DNA of 37,355 nt from a virus. The position numbers were made by a program, and so were the translations under genes. Positions 31,750 through 37,355 of this stretch are shown piece by piece (within the stretch, counting starts at the first letter, position 1; each line of letters begins with the position of its first letter). Under the pieces are notes generated by a model that saw nothing but the letters and a program-made list of their open reading frames with translations, searched no databases and was not told the origin of the DNA. The DNA lies in the IMG/VR virus record IMGVR_UViG_3300045996_001524, positions 1-37,355 of that record; one strand, given 5' to 3'.

Positions 31750-32559
31750 TTACTTGCGGACGGGTTTCCCCGACGCCTTGGGGTCCGCGCCGTCCGACTC
31801 CGGCTTGTCCTCCGGCTTCTGGCCCTTCTGCGCTTGGCCCTGCGGCTCCGGCTTGTCCTCGGCCGCCGCCTCCTCCTGTTTCTCCTCGGCCGCCTGCTTC
31901 GGCGCCAGGACGCTCGCCGTCGCCTCCGGCCCGCTGCCGGGGCTCACCCGCGGGATGTCGGCCGCGGGCCGCCGGGGATCCTCGACCTTCGCGTCTGTTC
32001 CGCGCTGGACCAGCTCCGGCTGCGCCGCCGGATACGCCATCGCGTGCGGCGAGCCACCCGTGTTTTCCCCGCCCAGGACAAAGTTGGCGCCCGGCACACT
32101 CCCCGACGGATCGCTGCCAAAGTTCGCCTCGCTCGGCATCGGGCCGGAGCGGCTTGCGCTCTCCATGTCGCGGCCGGCCTGTCCAGGCCCCGACGTCTTC
32201 GGACCTTGGCGCGCCTGCCCCTCGTTACCGGCGGCGACGACGCCGGGGTGCTGCCGGTTCTGCATGGACAGCACACGCCGCTGGAACTCCTCCTGAAGGC
32301 TCTCCGGCGGCTTCTCGTCCGTCTCCTTGTACGACATGTTGAAGGCGCGCCCCGGCAGCACCCGGAGGGCGCCGTTCTCCCACATGACGGCTGCGCCCTT
32401 GCCAACGGTGTAGCGATGCCCGTCCGGCGCGATGATCTCGCTGGTGCCGTTGTCGCTGGCCTCGGCGAGCGTGCCGAACTCCTGCGGGAACGGCTCGGGC
32501 TTTTCCTCGTTCAGCCAGACCGCCACCGGCTGGCCACCTTCTGCCTTGTAATACTTCAC
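31750..32559 (-). CDS. Hypothetical protein with charged disordered tail, 269 aa
   Basis: The first ~85 residues look folded and beta-rich (KYYKAEGGQPVAVWLNEEK ... DGHRYTVGKGAAVMWENGAL). The remaining two thirds are low-complexity, with many Pro, Gly, Glu, Lys and Gln, ending in a strongly charged Lys/Glu/Pro tail. I know no family for it. The GTG start has AAGGAGGG six bases upstream. It follows the 57-residue membrane-protein gene in the same operon. A charged tail could bind DNA or another virion protein; this is speculation. Confidence 0.55.
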   Translation of the reverse strand: MKYYKAEGGQPVAVWLNEEKPEPFPQEFGTLAEASDNGTSEIIAPDGHRYTVGKGAAVMWENGALRVLPGRAFNMSYKETDEKPPESLQEEFQRRVLSMQNRQHPGVVAAGNEGQARQGPKTSGPGQAGRDMESASRSGPMPSEANFGSDPSGSVPGANFVLGGENTGGSPHAMAYPAAQPELVQRGTDAKVEDPRRPAADIPRVSPGSGPEATASVLAPKQAAEEKQEEAAAEDKPEPQGQAQKGQKPEDKPESDGADPKASGKPVRK

Positions 32560-32572
32560 GAGTTGCCCTCCT

Positions 32573-32746
32573 TCAGGGTTTCGGGGCTAGGTAAAGAAAC
32601 AAAGCGCGAATGGCATCCGGCCCCAGCGTCCACCACAGCGTCATGTACGACAGCCACCCGAGCAGCCAGTAAAGCACAACGCGGAACGGCCGCCAGTCCT
32701 GGATCGCCGGCAGCGCCGGCGCGTTGAGCCATCCCCGCTCGCTCAC
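32573..32746 (-). CDS. Small hydrophobic membrane protein, 57 aa (possible holin)
   Basis: Read from GTG at 32746: MSERGWLNAPALPAIQDWRP, then a strongly hydrophobic, Trp-rich span (VVLYWLLGWLSYMTLWWTLG) and a second shorter hydrophobic helix near the C-terminus (IRALFLYLAP). The GTG overlaps the stop of the upstream membrane gene (GTGA), so translation is probably coupled. It lies in a run of three membrane-associated genes in a row, beginning with a coiled-coil/membrane gene. The size and two possible spans are holin-like, but no signature proves it. Confidence 0.65.
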   Translation of the reverse strand: MSERGWLNAPALPAIQDWRPFRVVLYWLLGWLSYMTLWWTLGPDAIRALFLYLAPKP

Positions 32747-33207
32747 GGCGCGTCCCGCCAGTCAAACGGCGCGTTAAACAGCGAGTAGGTTTCGCTAAAA
32801 CCGTCCTGGCACTCGTTTGGCGAAACCCACAGACGAAACGTTCCGTGCCTGCCCTTTTGCACCTCGTAAGCCCACACAAGGTTGTCGTACCGGCCCGGCT
32901 TCAAGTTAACCGGGACGATCGGCTCCGGATCGAACGGCGCCGTTAACGCTTTGACGCGGAACGTTGCGTTTGTGCTCCCGTCGACAAACACGCGGTCAAA
33001 GGTAACGTGTCCGCAGTATTGGTTAACCGTAAGGGTGTCGAGACGGAAAAACTGCACCGTTCCGTCCCGCCAGTAGGTCAGTTCGCCGCGCTCATACGGC
33101 CGCTCCCGCGGCAGCCAAGCGTTGAGCTGTGCGCCGGCCAGAAAAAGCACAAATCCCAGCACGCTGCCGACCGTCACGTTCCACGGGTTAAGGCCCAGGC
33201 GCTGCAT
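32743..33207 (-). CDS. Membrane-anchored protein, N-terminal span, 154 aa
   Basis: The N-terminus MQRLGLNPWNVTVGSV continues into one hydrophobic span (GFVLFLAGAQLNAWL, about residues 15-35), and the remaining ~115 residues are a beta-rich domain that would lie outside the cytoplasm (ELTYWRDGTVQFFRLD, CGHVTFDRVFVDG, GTFRLWVSP). I see no coiled coil, so it is not an obvious inner-membrane spanin. I set the start at ATG 33207, which overlaps the previous gene by 20 bases; there is no good ribosome binding site, so coupling is likely. The longer open frame to 33288 is mostly shadow sequence. Function unknown. Confidence 0.6.
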   Translation of the reverse strand: MQRLGLNPWNVTVGSVLGFVLFLAGAQLNAWLPRERPYERGELTYWRDGTVQFFRLDTLTVNQYCGHVTFDRVFVDGSTNATFRVKALTAPFDPEPIVPVNLKPGRYDNLVWAYEVQKGRHGTFRLWVSPNECQDGFSETYSLFNAPFDWRDAP

Positions 33208-33616
33208 CACGGAGCCAATTGAACAAGGTCGAAACTCCGATAAGTGTGCTGAGCACAAAAGCCACAATGGCCGCCACTGACTTAACATCGTCCCGCCTCC
33301 GCTGCCGCGCCACCTCCTTCTCCGAGAGGCTCTTGTTCACGGCCTGGAGCGCCTTAACGTTGCCGTCCAGCTCCAGCTGAACCCGTTCGAACCGCTCCAG
33401 CTTGCTCTCCAACTCGTTCACCGAGGTCGTGAAGCCCTGCACCGTGTCACCGAGCTTGTACAGCCGATTGTTCACCGCGTGGATCTGTTCCCGGTGGTAC
33501 TGGAAGCCCTCTTCCAGAGCACGGATACGCTCACCTGTAGGGTAGCTTCCACCGAGCATGGCGGGGCGGTTCCCGGATATCTGCCGTGACAGAGCCTCCT
33601 CTTCATCGTCCGGCAC
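33188..33616 (-). CDS. XhlA-like coiled-coil protein with C-terminal membrane span, 142 aa
   Basis: Residues ~28-105 form a long coiled coil (RIRALEEGFQYHREQI ... LESKLERFERVQLELD). A basic patch (RQRRRDD) and one membrane span (VAAIVAFVLSTLIGVSTLF, about 114-132) follow near the C-terminus. This order, coil first and membrane span last, is that of XhlA/haemolysin-type phage proteins that act with a holin. The start is probably GTG at 33616, five bases after the nuclease-like gene's stop; an internal ATG at residue 20 is the alternative. It is the first of the membrane-associated genes in the operon. A lysis role is plausible but inferred. Confidence 0.65.
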   Translation of the reverse strand: MPDDEEEALSRQISGNRPAMLGGSYPTGERIRALEEGFQYHREQIHAVNNRLYKLGDTVQGFTTSVNELESKLERFERVQLELDGNVKALQAVNKSLSEKEVARQRRRDDVKSVAAIVAFVLSTLIGVSTLFNWLRDAAPGP

Positions 33617-33620
33617 CGGT

Positions 33621-34196
33621 TCAGCCCAATCGTCGCGGATCGTGGCAATGCAGCAGGAACCGGCTTGCGGCCAGCTCTTCCGGGTTCTCCTCCAGGGCAA
33701 GGGCGCGGAGCGCGGGAACCAGCGCGACGCCGGGCCCCGGCTCTCCGACTAGGTAGTGTGCAACCTGGACGCCGACGACCGGCAGCTCGTACATGTAGGC
33801 CAGCAACGGCGCGTAGACCGCGGCCAACTGGTGCCACGCCGCTGGCGTCTGCGTGCGTTTGCACTCCAGAAGCAGCACCCGGTCGTCCAGGATCAGGAAG
33901 TGGTCCGGCTGCGCCCAGTCCAGCCCCGTGCTGGCCGCGTGGAACCGGAACCAGAGGCCGCTAAACAGCTCGGCGTCCCAGGCAGGGGCCAACCGACGAA
34001 GCGCCTTCCCGACGGCCCGCTCGAACCGGAGGCCCTCCTGGGCGGCGGCGCTTGTTCCGACGGGCAGTGCTCGGTCCAGCCCCGGACAGGGCTTGACCCA
34101 GGTTAGGCCGGCGACGGGCGTGCGCAGGCGCAGCGCACGGGGCGGCGGGCCGGCCAGGAGCGCGGAGAGCCGGGCGGGAACCGCGAGGCCGGTCAT
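33621..34196 (-). CDS. PD-(D/E)XK nuclease-like protein, 191 aa
   Basis: The core reads LRFERAVGKALRRLAP (Glu59), a strand with QPDHFLILDD (Asp98), and then RVLLLECKRT (Glu111-Cys-Lys113), and a helix with HQLAAVYAPLLAYMYELP. This is the alpha-beta-beta-beta-alpha-beta layout of the PD-(D/E)XK superfamily, with the Asp and E-x-K catalytic residues intact. It may cut or resolve DNA during packaging or break down host DNA. The ATG overlaps the small terminase stop (ATGA), so it is coupled to packaging. The superfamily call is fairly firm; the substrate is unknown. Confidence 0.75.
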   Translation of the reverse strand: MTGLAVPARLSALLAGPPPRALRLRTPVAGLTWVKPCPGLDRALPVGTSAAAQEGLRFERAVGKALRRLAPAWDAELFSGLWFRFHAASTGLDWAQPDHFLILDDRVLLLECKRTQTPAAWHQLAAVYAPLLAYMYELPVVGVQVAHYLVGEPGPGVALVPALRALALEENPEELAASRFLLHCHDPRRLG

Positions 34197-34783
34197 GGGG
34201 GGTCCCCCGCAGGTGGCGCGCTGGAGCGCAGCTCTTCCCGCACGTCGTCCGCGACCACAACCCGCTCGGGCGCAGCCCCGGCGACCGCGCGCAGCCGGTC
34301 CGCGTCGGCCCCGAGCACGAGGTGGGTCTGCACCGACCGGCTGGTCACGCCGTGGCCGGCGCGGTCCGCTGCGGTCTGGAACAGCGCCAGCAGGGTTCCT
34401 TCGGACAGCTTCTCGGGCGCCTGCAACAACCGCTCGTGCAGCTCGCCCAGCGTGTCCAGCGCGATCAGCTCCATGCGCTGCTGGATGTCCAGCACGGCTT
34501 GGTCGCGCTGTTCCGCGTACAAGGCCAGCAACTCCTGGAACGCGGGGGAGCCCCGCATGGAGCGCACGCGGTCCGGCCCCCAGCCGAGGAGCGCCGCGGC
34601 CTGTGCGTCCGACGCGCCGCCGGCCAGGACCCGCGCTGCCCGGTGGTGCACCTCGCGGAGCCGCGTGATCGGGTCAGAGGCGCAAGGGCGCGCTGCCGAC
34701 CGCAGGTCGCCTCTGGCGCGCGCCGCGTGGTCGGCCGCGGTGAGGGGCACCAGGGACAGGTCGGGGGCGAGGGCGGCTTGCAT
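34193..34783 (-). CDS. Terminase small subunit-like protein, 196 aa
   Basis: A helix-turn-helix segment (GGASDAQAAALLGWGPDRVR, about residues 55-74) precedes long charged helices (LLALYAEQRDQAVLDIQQRM, ELIALDTLGELHERLL), the usual plan of small terminase proteins that recognise the packaging site and recruit the large subunit. It is the first gene of the late operon, which suits this role. The start is uncertain: ATG at 34783 is the best coding start but has no ribosome binding site, and a GTG at 34855 would add 24 residues across a hairpin. The call is by fold-like pattern and position. Confidence 0.7.
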   Translation of the reverse strand: MQAALAPDLSLVPLTAADHAARARGDLRSAARPCASDPITRLREVHHRAARVLAGGASDAQAAALLGWGPDRVRSMRGSPAFQELLALYAEQRDQAVLDIQQRMELIALDTLGELHERLLQAPEKLSEGTLLALFQTAADRAGHGVTSRSVQTHLVLGADADRLRAVAGAAPERVVVADDVREELRSSAPPAGDPP

Positions 34784-34805
34784 GGGCAGAAGGGTGGGCG
34801 GTAAG

Positions 34806-34826
34806 CCCTTGGCGCGCAAGGGTTTT
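34806..34826 (+). other. Hairpin followed by T run
   Basis: CCCTTG and CAAGGG pair around a 5-base loop GCGCG and are followed by TTTT, so the + strand sequence looks like a weak intrinsic terminator. No + strand gene precedes it. On the - strand it would form a hairpin in the 5' leader of the small terminase gene, about 20 bases before the ATG, where it could affect translation. Confidence 0.4.
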
Positions 34827-34844
34827 CTGGCGAGCCAAGCGCAG

Positions 34845-34858
34845 GTGCGCAGCACCGG
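34845..34858 (-). repeat. Motif CCGGTGCTGCGCAC, copy on - strand
   Basis: The - strand reads CCGGTGCTGCGCAC, identical to + strand positions 35952-35965. A near copy with one extra G is at 35935-35949. The two exact copies point in opposite directions on either side of the 217-residue gene. Confidence 0.65.
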
Positions 34859-35050
34859 GAAGGTGCGCTCTCGACGCGCGCAGTTTGTATCCTGGCCACC
34901 CCACAGGCACGTTGCCCGACGCGCTGGGGGGAGGGTGGCTGCCGGCGGCGGGCGCGGTGGGCGGGTAGCGGTCGGCCAGGGTGCGGCGGGCTGTCGCGGC
35001 CAGGGCTCCGCGCCCTGCGCACAGCTGGGTTGCGCCGTGCGCAGGACAAG

Positions 35051-35077
35051 AAAAACCCCGGTGCTTGCACACCGGGG
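35051..35077 (-). terminator. Intrinsic terminator
   Basis: On the - strand, CCCCGGTG and CACCGGGG pair perfectly (8 base pairs, 6-base loop TGCAAG) and are followed directly by TTTTTC. This is a textbook Rho-independent terminator placed 51 bases after the stop of the 217-residue gene. It separates that gene's transcript from the late operon, which therefore needs its own promoter or antitermination. Confidence 0.8.
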
Positions 35078-35128
35078 CAGGTAGGGGGGCAGGTGGGAAG
35101 GGGGCGGCGACCGCCCCCCGGGGGTGCG

Positions 35129-35782
35129 CTAGAGTGCGCCCTCCTCTGCGTCAACCGCGCTGGCCGCCTTCTGCCGCGCACGCAGGAGTTCCCTGTGCGC
35201 CTTCTGCTTGGCCGCCCAGCCCGTGTCCGACCGCTTGCGCACGGTTTCCAGGAACTCCTCGTCCACCGGCTTCCCGTCCCGCTCGCGCAGGGCCACGATG
35301 TAAGCGTGGTTGGCCGCGCGGTACAGGGCTTCCGGGCTGCCGTGCTCGGCCAGGAGCGTGCGCACGGTGACCGCCTCGCGAGCCTCGACCGCCGGCTTGT
35401 CCGCGGTGGCCTCGCGCGCCTTGCGCCCGCTGACTAGCCAGCCGTTGGCCTTGCAGGCAGACTCCAGAACCTCCTCCCAGCACAGTTGGTCGAGGCTGAC
35501 CGTCTCGCGCTCCGCACGGGCGCGCTCCGGCCACTCGGCCGCGTAGCAGTCCTCCACGAGTTTGGCCAGCACCGACTCGGCCAGGGCGCGGTCGGGCGTG
35601 CCACCGTCCTCGCGGACCTTAGCGGCGGCGTGGGACATCCGGGCGCTGGCGGTGTAGCGCATGCCCTGAAGGGTGAAGTTGGTCTTGGCGCCTTCGTTAC
35701 CGCGGTCGGTGTCGAACTCGAACTTGCCTTCCAGGCCGAGTTCCCGATACGCCTTGGGCAGGTTGATGGTGAAAACGGTCAT
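35129..35782 (-). CDS. Hypothetical protein, 217 aa, own transcription unit
   Basis: I do not recognise this protein. It starts MTVFTINLPKAYRELGLEGK and is helical and charged, ending in a basic/Ala-rich helix (KQKAHRELLRARQKAAS). There is no enzyme motif and no membrane segment. AAAGGA lies nine bases before the ATG at 35782; the open frame to 36037 runs through noncoding repeats. A strong terminator follows, and a regulatory-looking region precedes it, so it is expressed separately from the late genes, in the opposite direction to the + strand early genes. A regulatory, DNA-binding or early host-takeover role is possible but unproven. Confidence 0.65.
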   Translation of the reverse strand: MTVFTINLPKAYRELGLEGKFEFDTDRGNEGAKTNFTLQGMRYTASARMSHAAAKVREDGGTPDRALAESVLAKLVEDCYAAEWPERARAERETVSLDQLCWEEVLESACKANGWLVSGRKAREATADKPAVEAREAVTVRTLLAEHGSPEALYRAANHAYIVALRERDGKPVDEEFLETVRKRSDTGWAAKQKAHRELLRARQKAASAVDAEEGAL

Positions 35783-35916
35783 TGGGGAACTTCCTTTCCG
35801 GGGCTTGGCCCCTGCCGGCCGGGGCTGGGTTTGGTTCGGTTCGCCGCGGCCGGTGACAGGGTTATGGCGCAGCTTGCCGCCGGGCGCAACAGAAAAAGCG
35901 CCGAGTCGCGAAAAAA

Positions 35917-35968
35917 GTTGCGCCGGGTGCTGCGCCGGGTGCTGCGCACGGCCGGTGCTGCGCACGGC
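35917..35968 (+). repeat. Cluster of short direct repeats with CCGG(G)TGCTGCGC units
   Basis: Four successive units read GCGCCGGGT, GCTGCGCCGGGT, GCTGCGCACGGCC and GGTGCTGCGCACGGCC. The last contains the exact 14-base motif CCGGTGCTGCGCAC at 35952-35965, also found on the - strand at 34845-34858. Such repeats often mark binding sites for a regulator or an origin-binding protein; here the protein is unknown. Confidence 0.6.
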
Positions 35969-36104
35969 CCGCCCGTGCCGACGGCCGCCTGCGGCGCGCC
36001 CACACACGCTAACAGGCTGGCACGCGGACAAGCGCAAGCTTTCCCCCTACCCGTAACAGGGGCCGTTGAGCCCCCGCGTTGGTTTGCTGAAAATCGCTTT
36101 GCGT

Positions 36105-36133
36105 CATCAAAATATATATACATAAAAAAAAAG
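36105..36133. other. AT-rich island
   Basis: ATCAAAATATATATAC followed by nine A's interrupts otherwise GC-rich DNA. A patch like this in intergenic DNA can be a promoter, an UP-like element or an origin melting site. I cannot place a convincing -35/-10 pair on either strand here. Confidence 0.5.
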
Positions 36134-36212
36134 TAGGAAGGAACGCACTCCCGCGGTGCGCCAAACCCCACCCCTACCAACGCGCGGGCTCAGCGCACCC
36201 CGCTATAGGTAG

Positions 36213-36241
36213 TGGGAAGCCCTTCCCGCCCACAGTATAAT
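36213..36241 (+). promoter_or_regulatory. Promoter with possible operator before the HNH-like gene
   Basis: TATAAT at 36236-36241 is a perfect sigma70 -10 box, 28 bases before the ATG at 36270. The -35 position (TGGGAA at 36213-36218) matches poorly. The palindrome GGGAAG-CC-CTTCCC at 36214-36227 overlaps that position, so a bound protein there could control the promoter. The host RNA polymerase would use it, probably for early transcription. Confidence 0.6.
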
Positions 36242-36269
36242 AGGCGCGAACCCAAACCGGAGCTGTCCC

Positions 36270-37133
36270 ATGCGCGCCTTTTCCCTCTCCGACCGCGCGT
36301 TTACCCCGCCCGGCCTAGCCGAGCTGCGCAAGCGCCACCGCGCTCTCTTGCACGTCTACCCCGCACTCGACCCCTCCCGCAGCCTGCTCAACGGCGTGCC
36401 CGTGACCGGCACAGCGTTGGACGAGCACAGGTTGTTCTCCGTTCCGACCGTTTTGTTGGAAGCTCTGCCCGTTGTGTCTAACCAGTACCTCGGGGTACCC
36501 CGCCCGGCTGTGTGGGCGACGCCCAACACGGAGACGCTCCGCGCCAGCCGCCTAGCGCAGCAAAGCTCGGTCCTAACCGTGAAGCGCGCCGCCACCCTGT
36601 ACCGTGCTGTCAGCGCAATAGAAGGTGTAAGGCTGGAGCTGGACCCAAGCTGTGGCCTGCTCCTGCCCCAGGCCGACCTAGCCGTGTTCGCGCCCGACGT
36701 TTGTTGGCCGAGCAACGCCTCCGCTGGCGGCGGCCATACCAGCCCGACCATGCGCATGGACAATCGCATGATGACGGTTGCCACCGCTCTGTTCAACCTG
36801 GCCTATCCCTGTAAGATTTCGTTCCACTGGAAGTTGCGCCGCCAGTGCCCCAACTACCGCTGCGTCAACCCCTGGCACTATATCGACGAGGAGCTAAAGC
36901 CGCAGGTTCACGCCGCCCTACAAGTGGCCCTTGCCGTCCCGCTCGGCCTGCGCGCGCCCCTGCCGCTGCCGCGGCGCTCCCCCGTGGACGGCTTGGTCGA
37001 CTTCACCGCTACCTGGGCCGAATGGACGACGGACTGCGAGCGGCTGCTGCACGCAGCCGACAAGGGGCCGGGCCCAGCCGCCGCGATCCAGCCCGAGAAG
37101 ATGGAGCCGGAGGACGTGCTGGCCTTGTTCTGA
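36270..37133 (+). CDS. HNH-like nuclease or zinc-binding protein, 287 aa
   Basis: Near residues 189-208 the protein has SFHWKLRRQCPNYRCVNPWH, with a Cys pair, the Cys-Val-Asn-Pro-x-His signature and an upstream His, which matches the His-Asn-His core of phage HNH proteins (CVNP-x-H). The preceding ~180 residues are a less familiar N-terminal domain, and the C-terminal part is Pro/Leu-rich and then acidic. GGAG lies seven bases before the ATG. It is the first gene of a + strand unit with the promoter just upstream. It could be a DNA nuclease, a homing-type enzyme or a DNA-binding protein; activity is inferred. Confidence 0.6.
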   Translation: MRAFSLSDRAFTPPGLAELRKRHRALLHVYPALDPSRSLLNGVPVTGTALDEHRLFSVPTVLLEALPVVSNQYLGVPRPAVWATPNTETLRASRLAQQSSVLTVKRAATLYRAVSAIEGVRLELDPSCGLLLPQADLAVFAPDVCWPSNASAGGGHTSPTMRMDNRMMTVATALFNLAYPCKISFHWKLRRQCPNYRCVNPWHYIDEELKPQVHAALQVALAVPLGLRAPLPLPRRSPVDGLVDFTATWAEWTTDCERLLHAADKGPGPAAAIQPEKMEPEDVLALF

Positions 37134-37178
37134 CCAGGACCGGCGGTCGGCTAAGGGTTGTGCCACGCAACTAGGTGC

Positions 37179-37235
37179 CAGGAAGCACCGCGCAGGTGCC
37201 GCCCCTTTCCCCTTGCACCCTGCCGGTGCTTCCTG
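37179..37235 (+). repeat. Long imperfect hairpin (12-base inverted repeat)
   Basis: CAGGAAGCACCG at 37179-37190 is the perfect inverse complement of CGGTGCTTCCTG at 37224-37235, and GCAGGTGC and GCACCCTGC continue the pairing inside. The whole structure is about 57 bases and lies in the 153-base gap between the HNH-like gene and the next gene. There is no T run, so it is a poor intrinsic terminator; an RNA processing or regulatory hairpin, or an origin or packaging element, is possible. Confidence 0.65.
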
Positions 37236-37286
37236 TAACCTCCCCGGTGCTGGCAACCCGCCAGAAGCGCAAAGGAACTTGTTCCC

Positions 37287-37355
37287 ATGCCCCTTCCTAA
37301 GACCGCCTCCTACGGCACGCCCAACCTGACCGCCGATCTTGGCATCGAAGGGCGC
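37287..37355 (+). CDS. Start of a gene cut by the window end
   Basis: An ATG at 37287 with AAAGGA about ten bases upstream opens a frame that stays open to the last base (MPLPKTASYGTPNLTADLG and four more residues). It follows the HNH-like gene on the same strand. Too little is visible to name it. Confidence 0.6.
   Translation, partial: MPLPKTASYGTPNLTADLGIEGR

Larger units (their letters stand above)
34784..35050. other. Noncoding leader of the late operon
   Basis: About 270 bases between the late operon and the terminator of the upstream - strand gene, a natural place for the late promoter. I see no convincing sigma70 promoter on the - strand (GATACAAAC near 34890 is a poor -10 without a -35). 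It holds a hairpin (34806-34822), a 14-base motif also found at 35952 (here 34845-34858, opposite orientation) and two copies of AGGTGCGC at 34843 and 34861. Open frames crossing it look like chance. Confidence 0.5.
35783..36247. other. Divergent regulatory region between two gene units
   Basis: About 490 bases without a gene between the - strand 217-residue gene and the + strand HNH-like gene. It includes a GC-rich leader with a GGGGCttgGCCCC hairpin near 35799, short direct repeats from 35917 to 35968, an AT-rich island at 36105-36133, and a palindrome with a -10 box just before the + gene. This is the best candidate in the window for promoters and perhaps a replication origin. Confidence 0.6.

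Noticed and set aside
34193-34855. GTG start at 34855 for the small terminase
   Set aside because: It adds 24 residues across the leader hairpin without a ribosome binding site. ATG 34783 is preferred, though weakly.
36144-36208. Tiny + strand frame starting at GTG after AAGGAACGC, before the HNH-like gene
   Set aside because: Only about 18 codons with no recognisable content, and it lies upstream of the promoter for the real gene.
36203-36209. CTATAGG followed by TAG, similar to the end of a T7-type promoter
   Set aside because: Only the last nine or ten bases match, there is no phage RNA polymerase gene in the window, and I found no convincing second copy before the late genes.
1-37355. 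Search for integrase, repressor, transposase, tRNA and CRISPR features
   Set aside because: No recombinase motif protein, cloverleaf-like sequence, regularly spaced repeat array or insertion-sequence ends were seen by eye. A tRNA scan would be decisive.

Overview
The window is GC-rich (by eye well above 60%) and reads as most of the genome of a tailed phage with a podovirus-like gene set. It carries small and large terminase subunits, a portal, scaffold, an SU10-type major capsid protein, a head-tail adaptor, tail fibres and a spike, a beta-propeller tail protein, ejection-type internal virion proteins, a family A DNA polymerase and a DUF3987-type ATPase. There is no integrase, repressor, tRNA, rRNA, CRISPR array or insertion sequence, so a virulent phage is the simplest reading. 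A lipobox protein and several small membrane proteins fit a Gram-negative host, but nothing in the sequence identifies the host.

Layout. (1) Positions 1-4802, + strand: tightly packed replication and accessory genes. They are two small unknowns that follow copies of a 14-base repeat, a nucleoside-deoxyribosyltransferase-like protein, a Cys-rich small protein, a DNA polymerase with a stripped-down N-terminus, a 56-residue protein, the ATPase and a last gene that runs into the convergent late operon. (2) Positions 4504-34783, - strand: one long late operon, transcribed right to left, with ATGA/GTGA overlaps at many junctions. Its order is small terminase, PD-(D/E)XK nuclease-like protein, a group of membrane proteins, two unknowns, a lipoprotein, large terminase, an ADP-ribosyltransferase-like protein, a 35-residue membrane protein, a Gly/Pro-rich protein, portal, a small helical protein, scaffold, capsid, adaptor, three fibre/spike genes, two collar genes, the propeller, a 62-residue protein, two internal virion proteins, a muramidase-like protein, a 43-residue membrane protein and a 1340-residue virion protein. 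(3) Positions 34784-36269: noncoding DNA around one - strand gene of unknown function. This part holds an intrinsic terminator, a repeated 14-base motif, an AT-rich island and a strong -10 box. (4) Positions 36248-37355, + strand: an HNH-like gene, a long inverted repeat and the start of another gene cut by the window end.

If the genome is circular or circularly permuted, the right-end + genes would continue into the left-end + genes as one early module, opposed to the late operon. That is inference. The points most worth a second look are the ADP-ribosyltransferase-like protein coupled to the large terminase, the paralogous Calx-beta-like domain shared by two neighbouring tail genes (one a lectin/propeller/beta-helix spike), the polymerase without a complete proofreading domain, the scattered single-span membrane proteins, and the shared motifs in the right-hand noncoding DNA.
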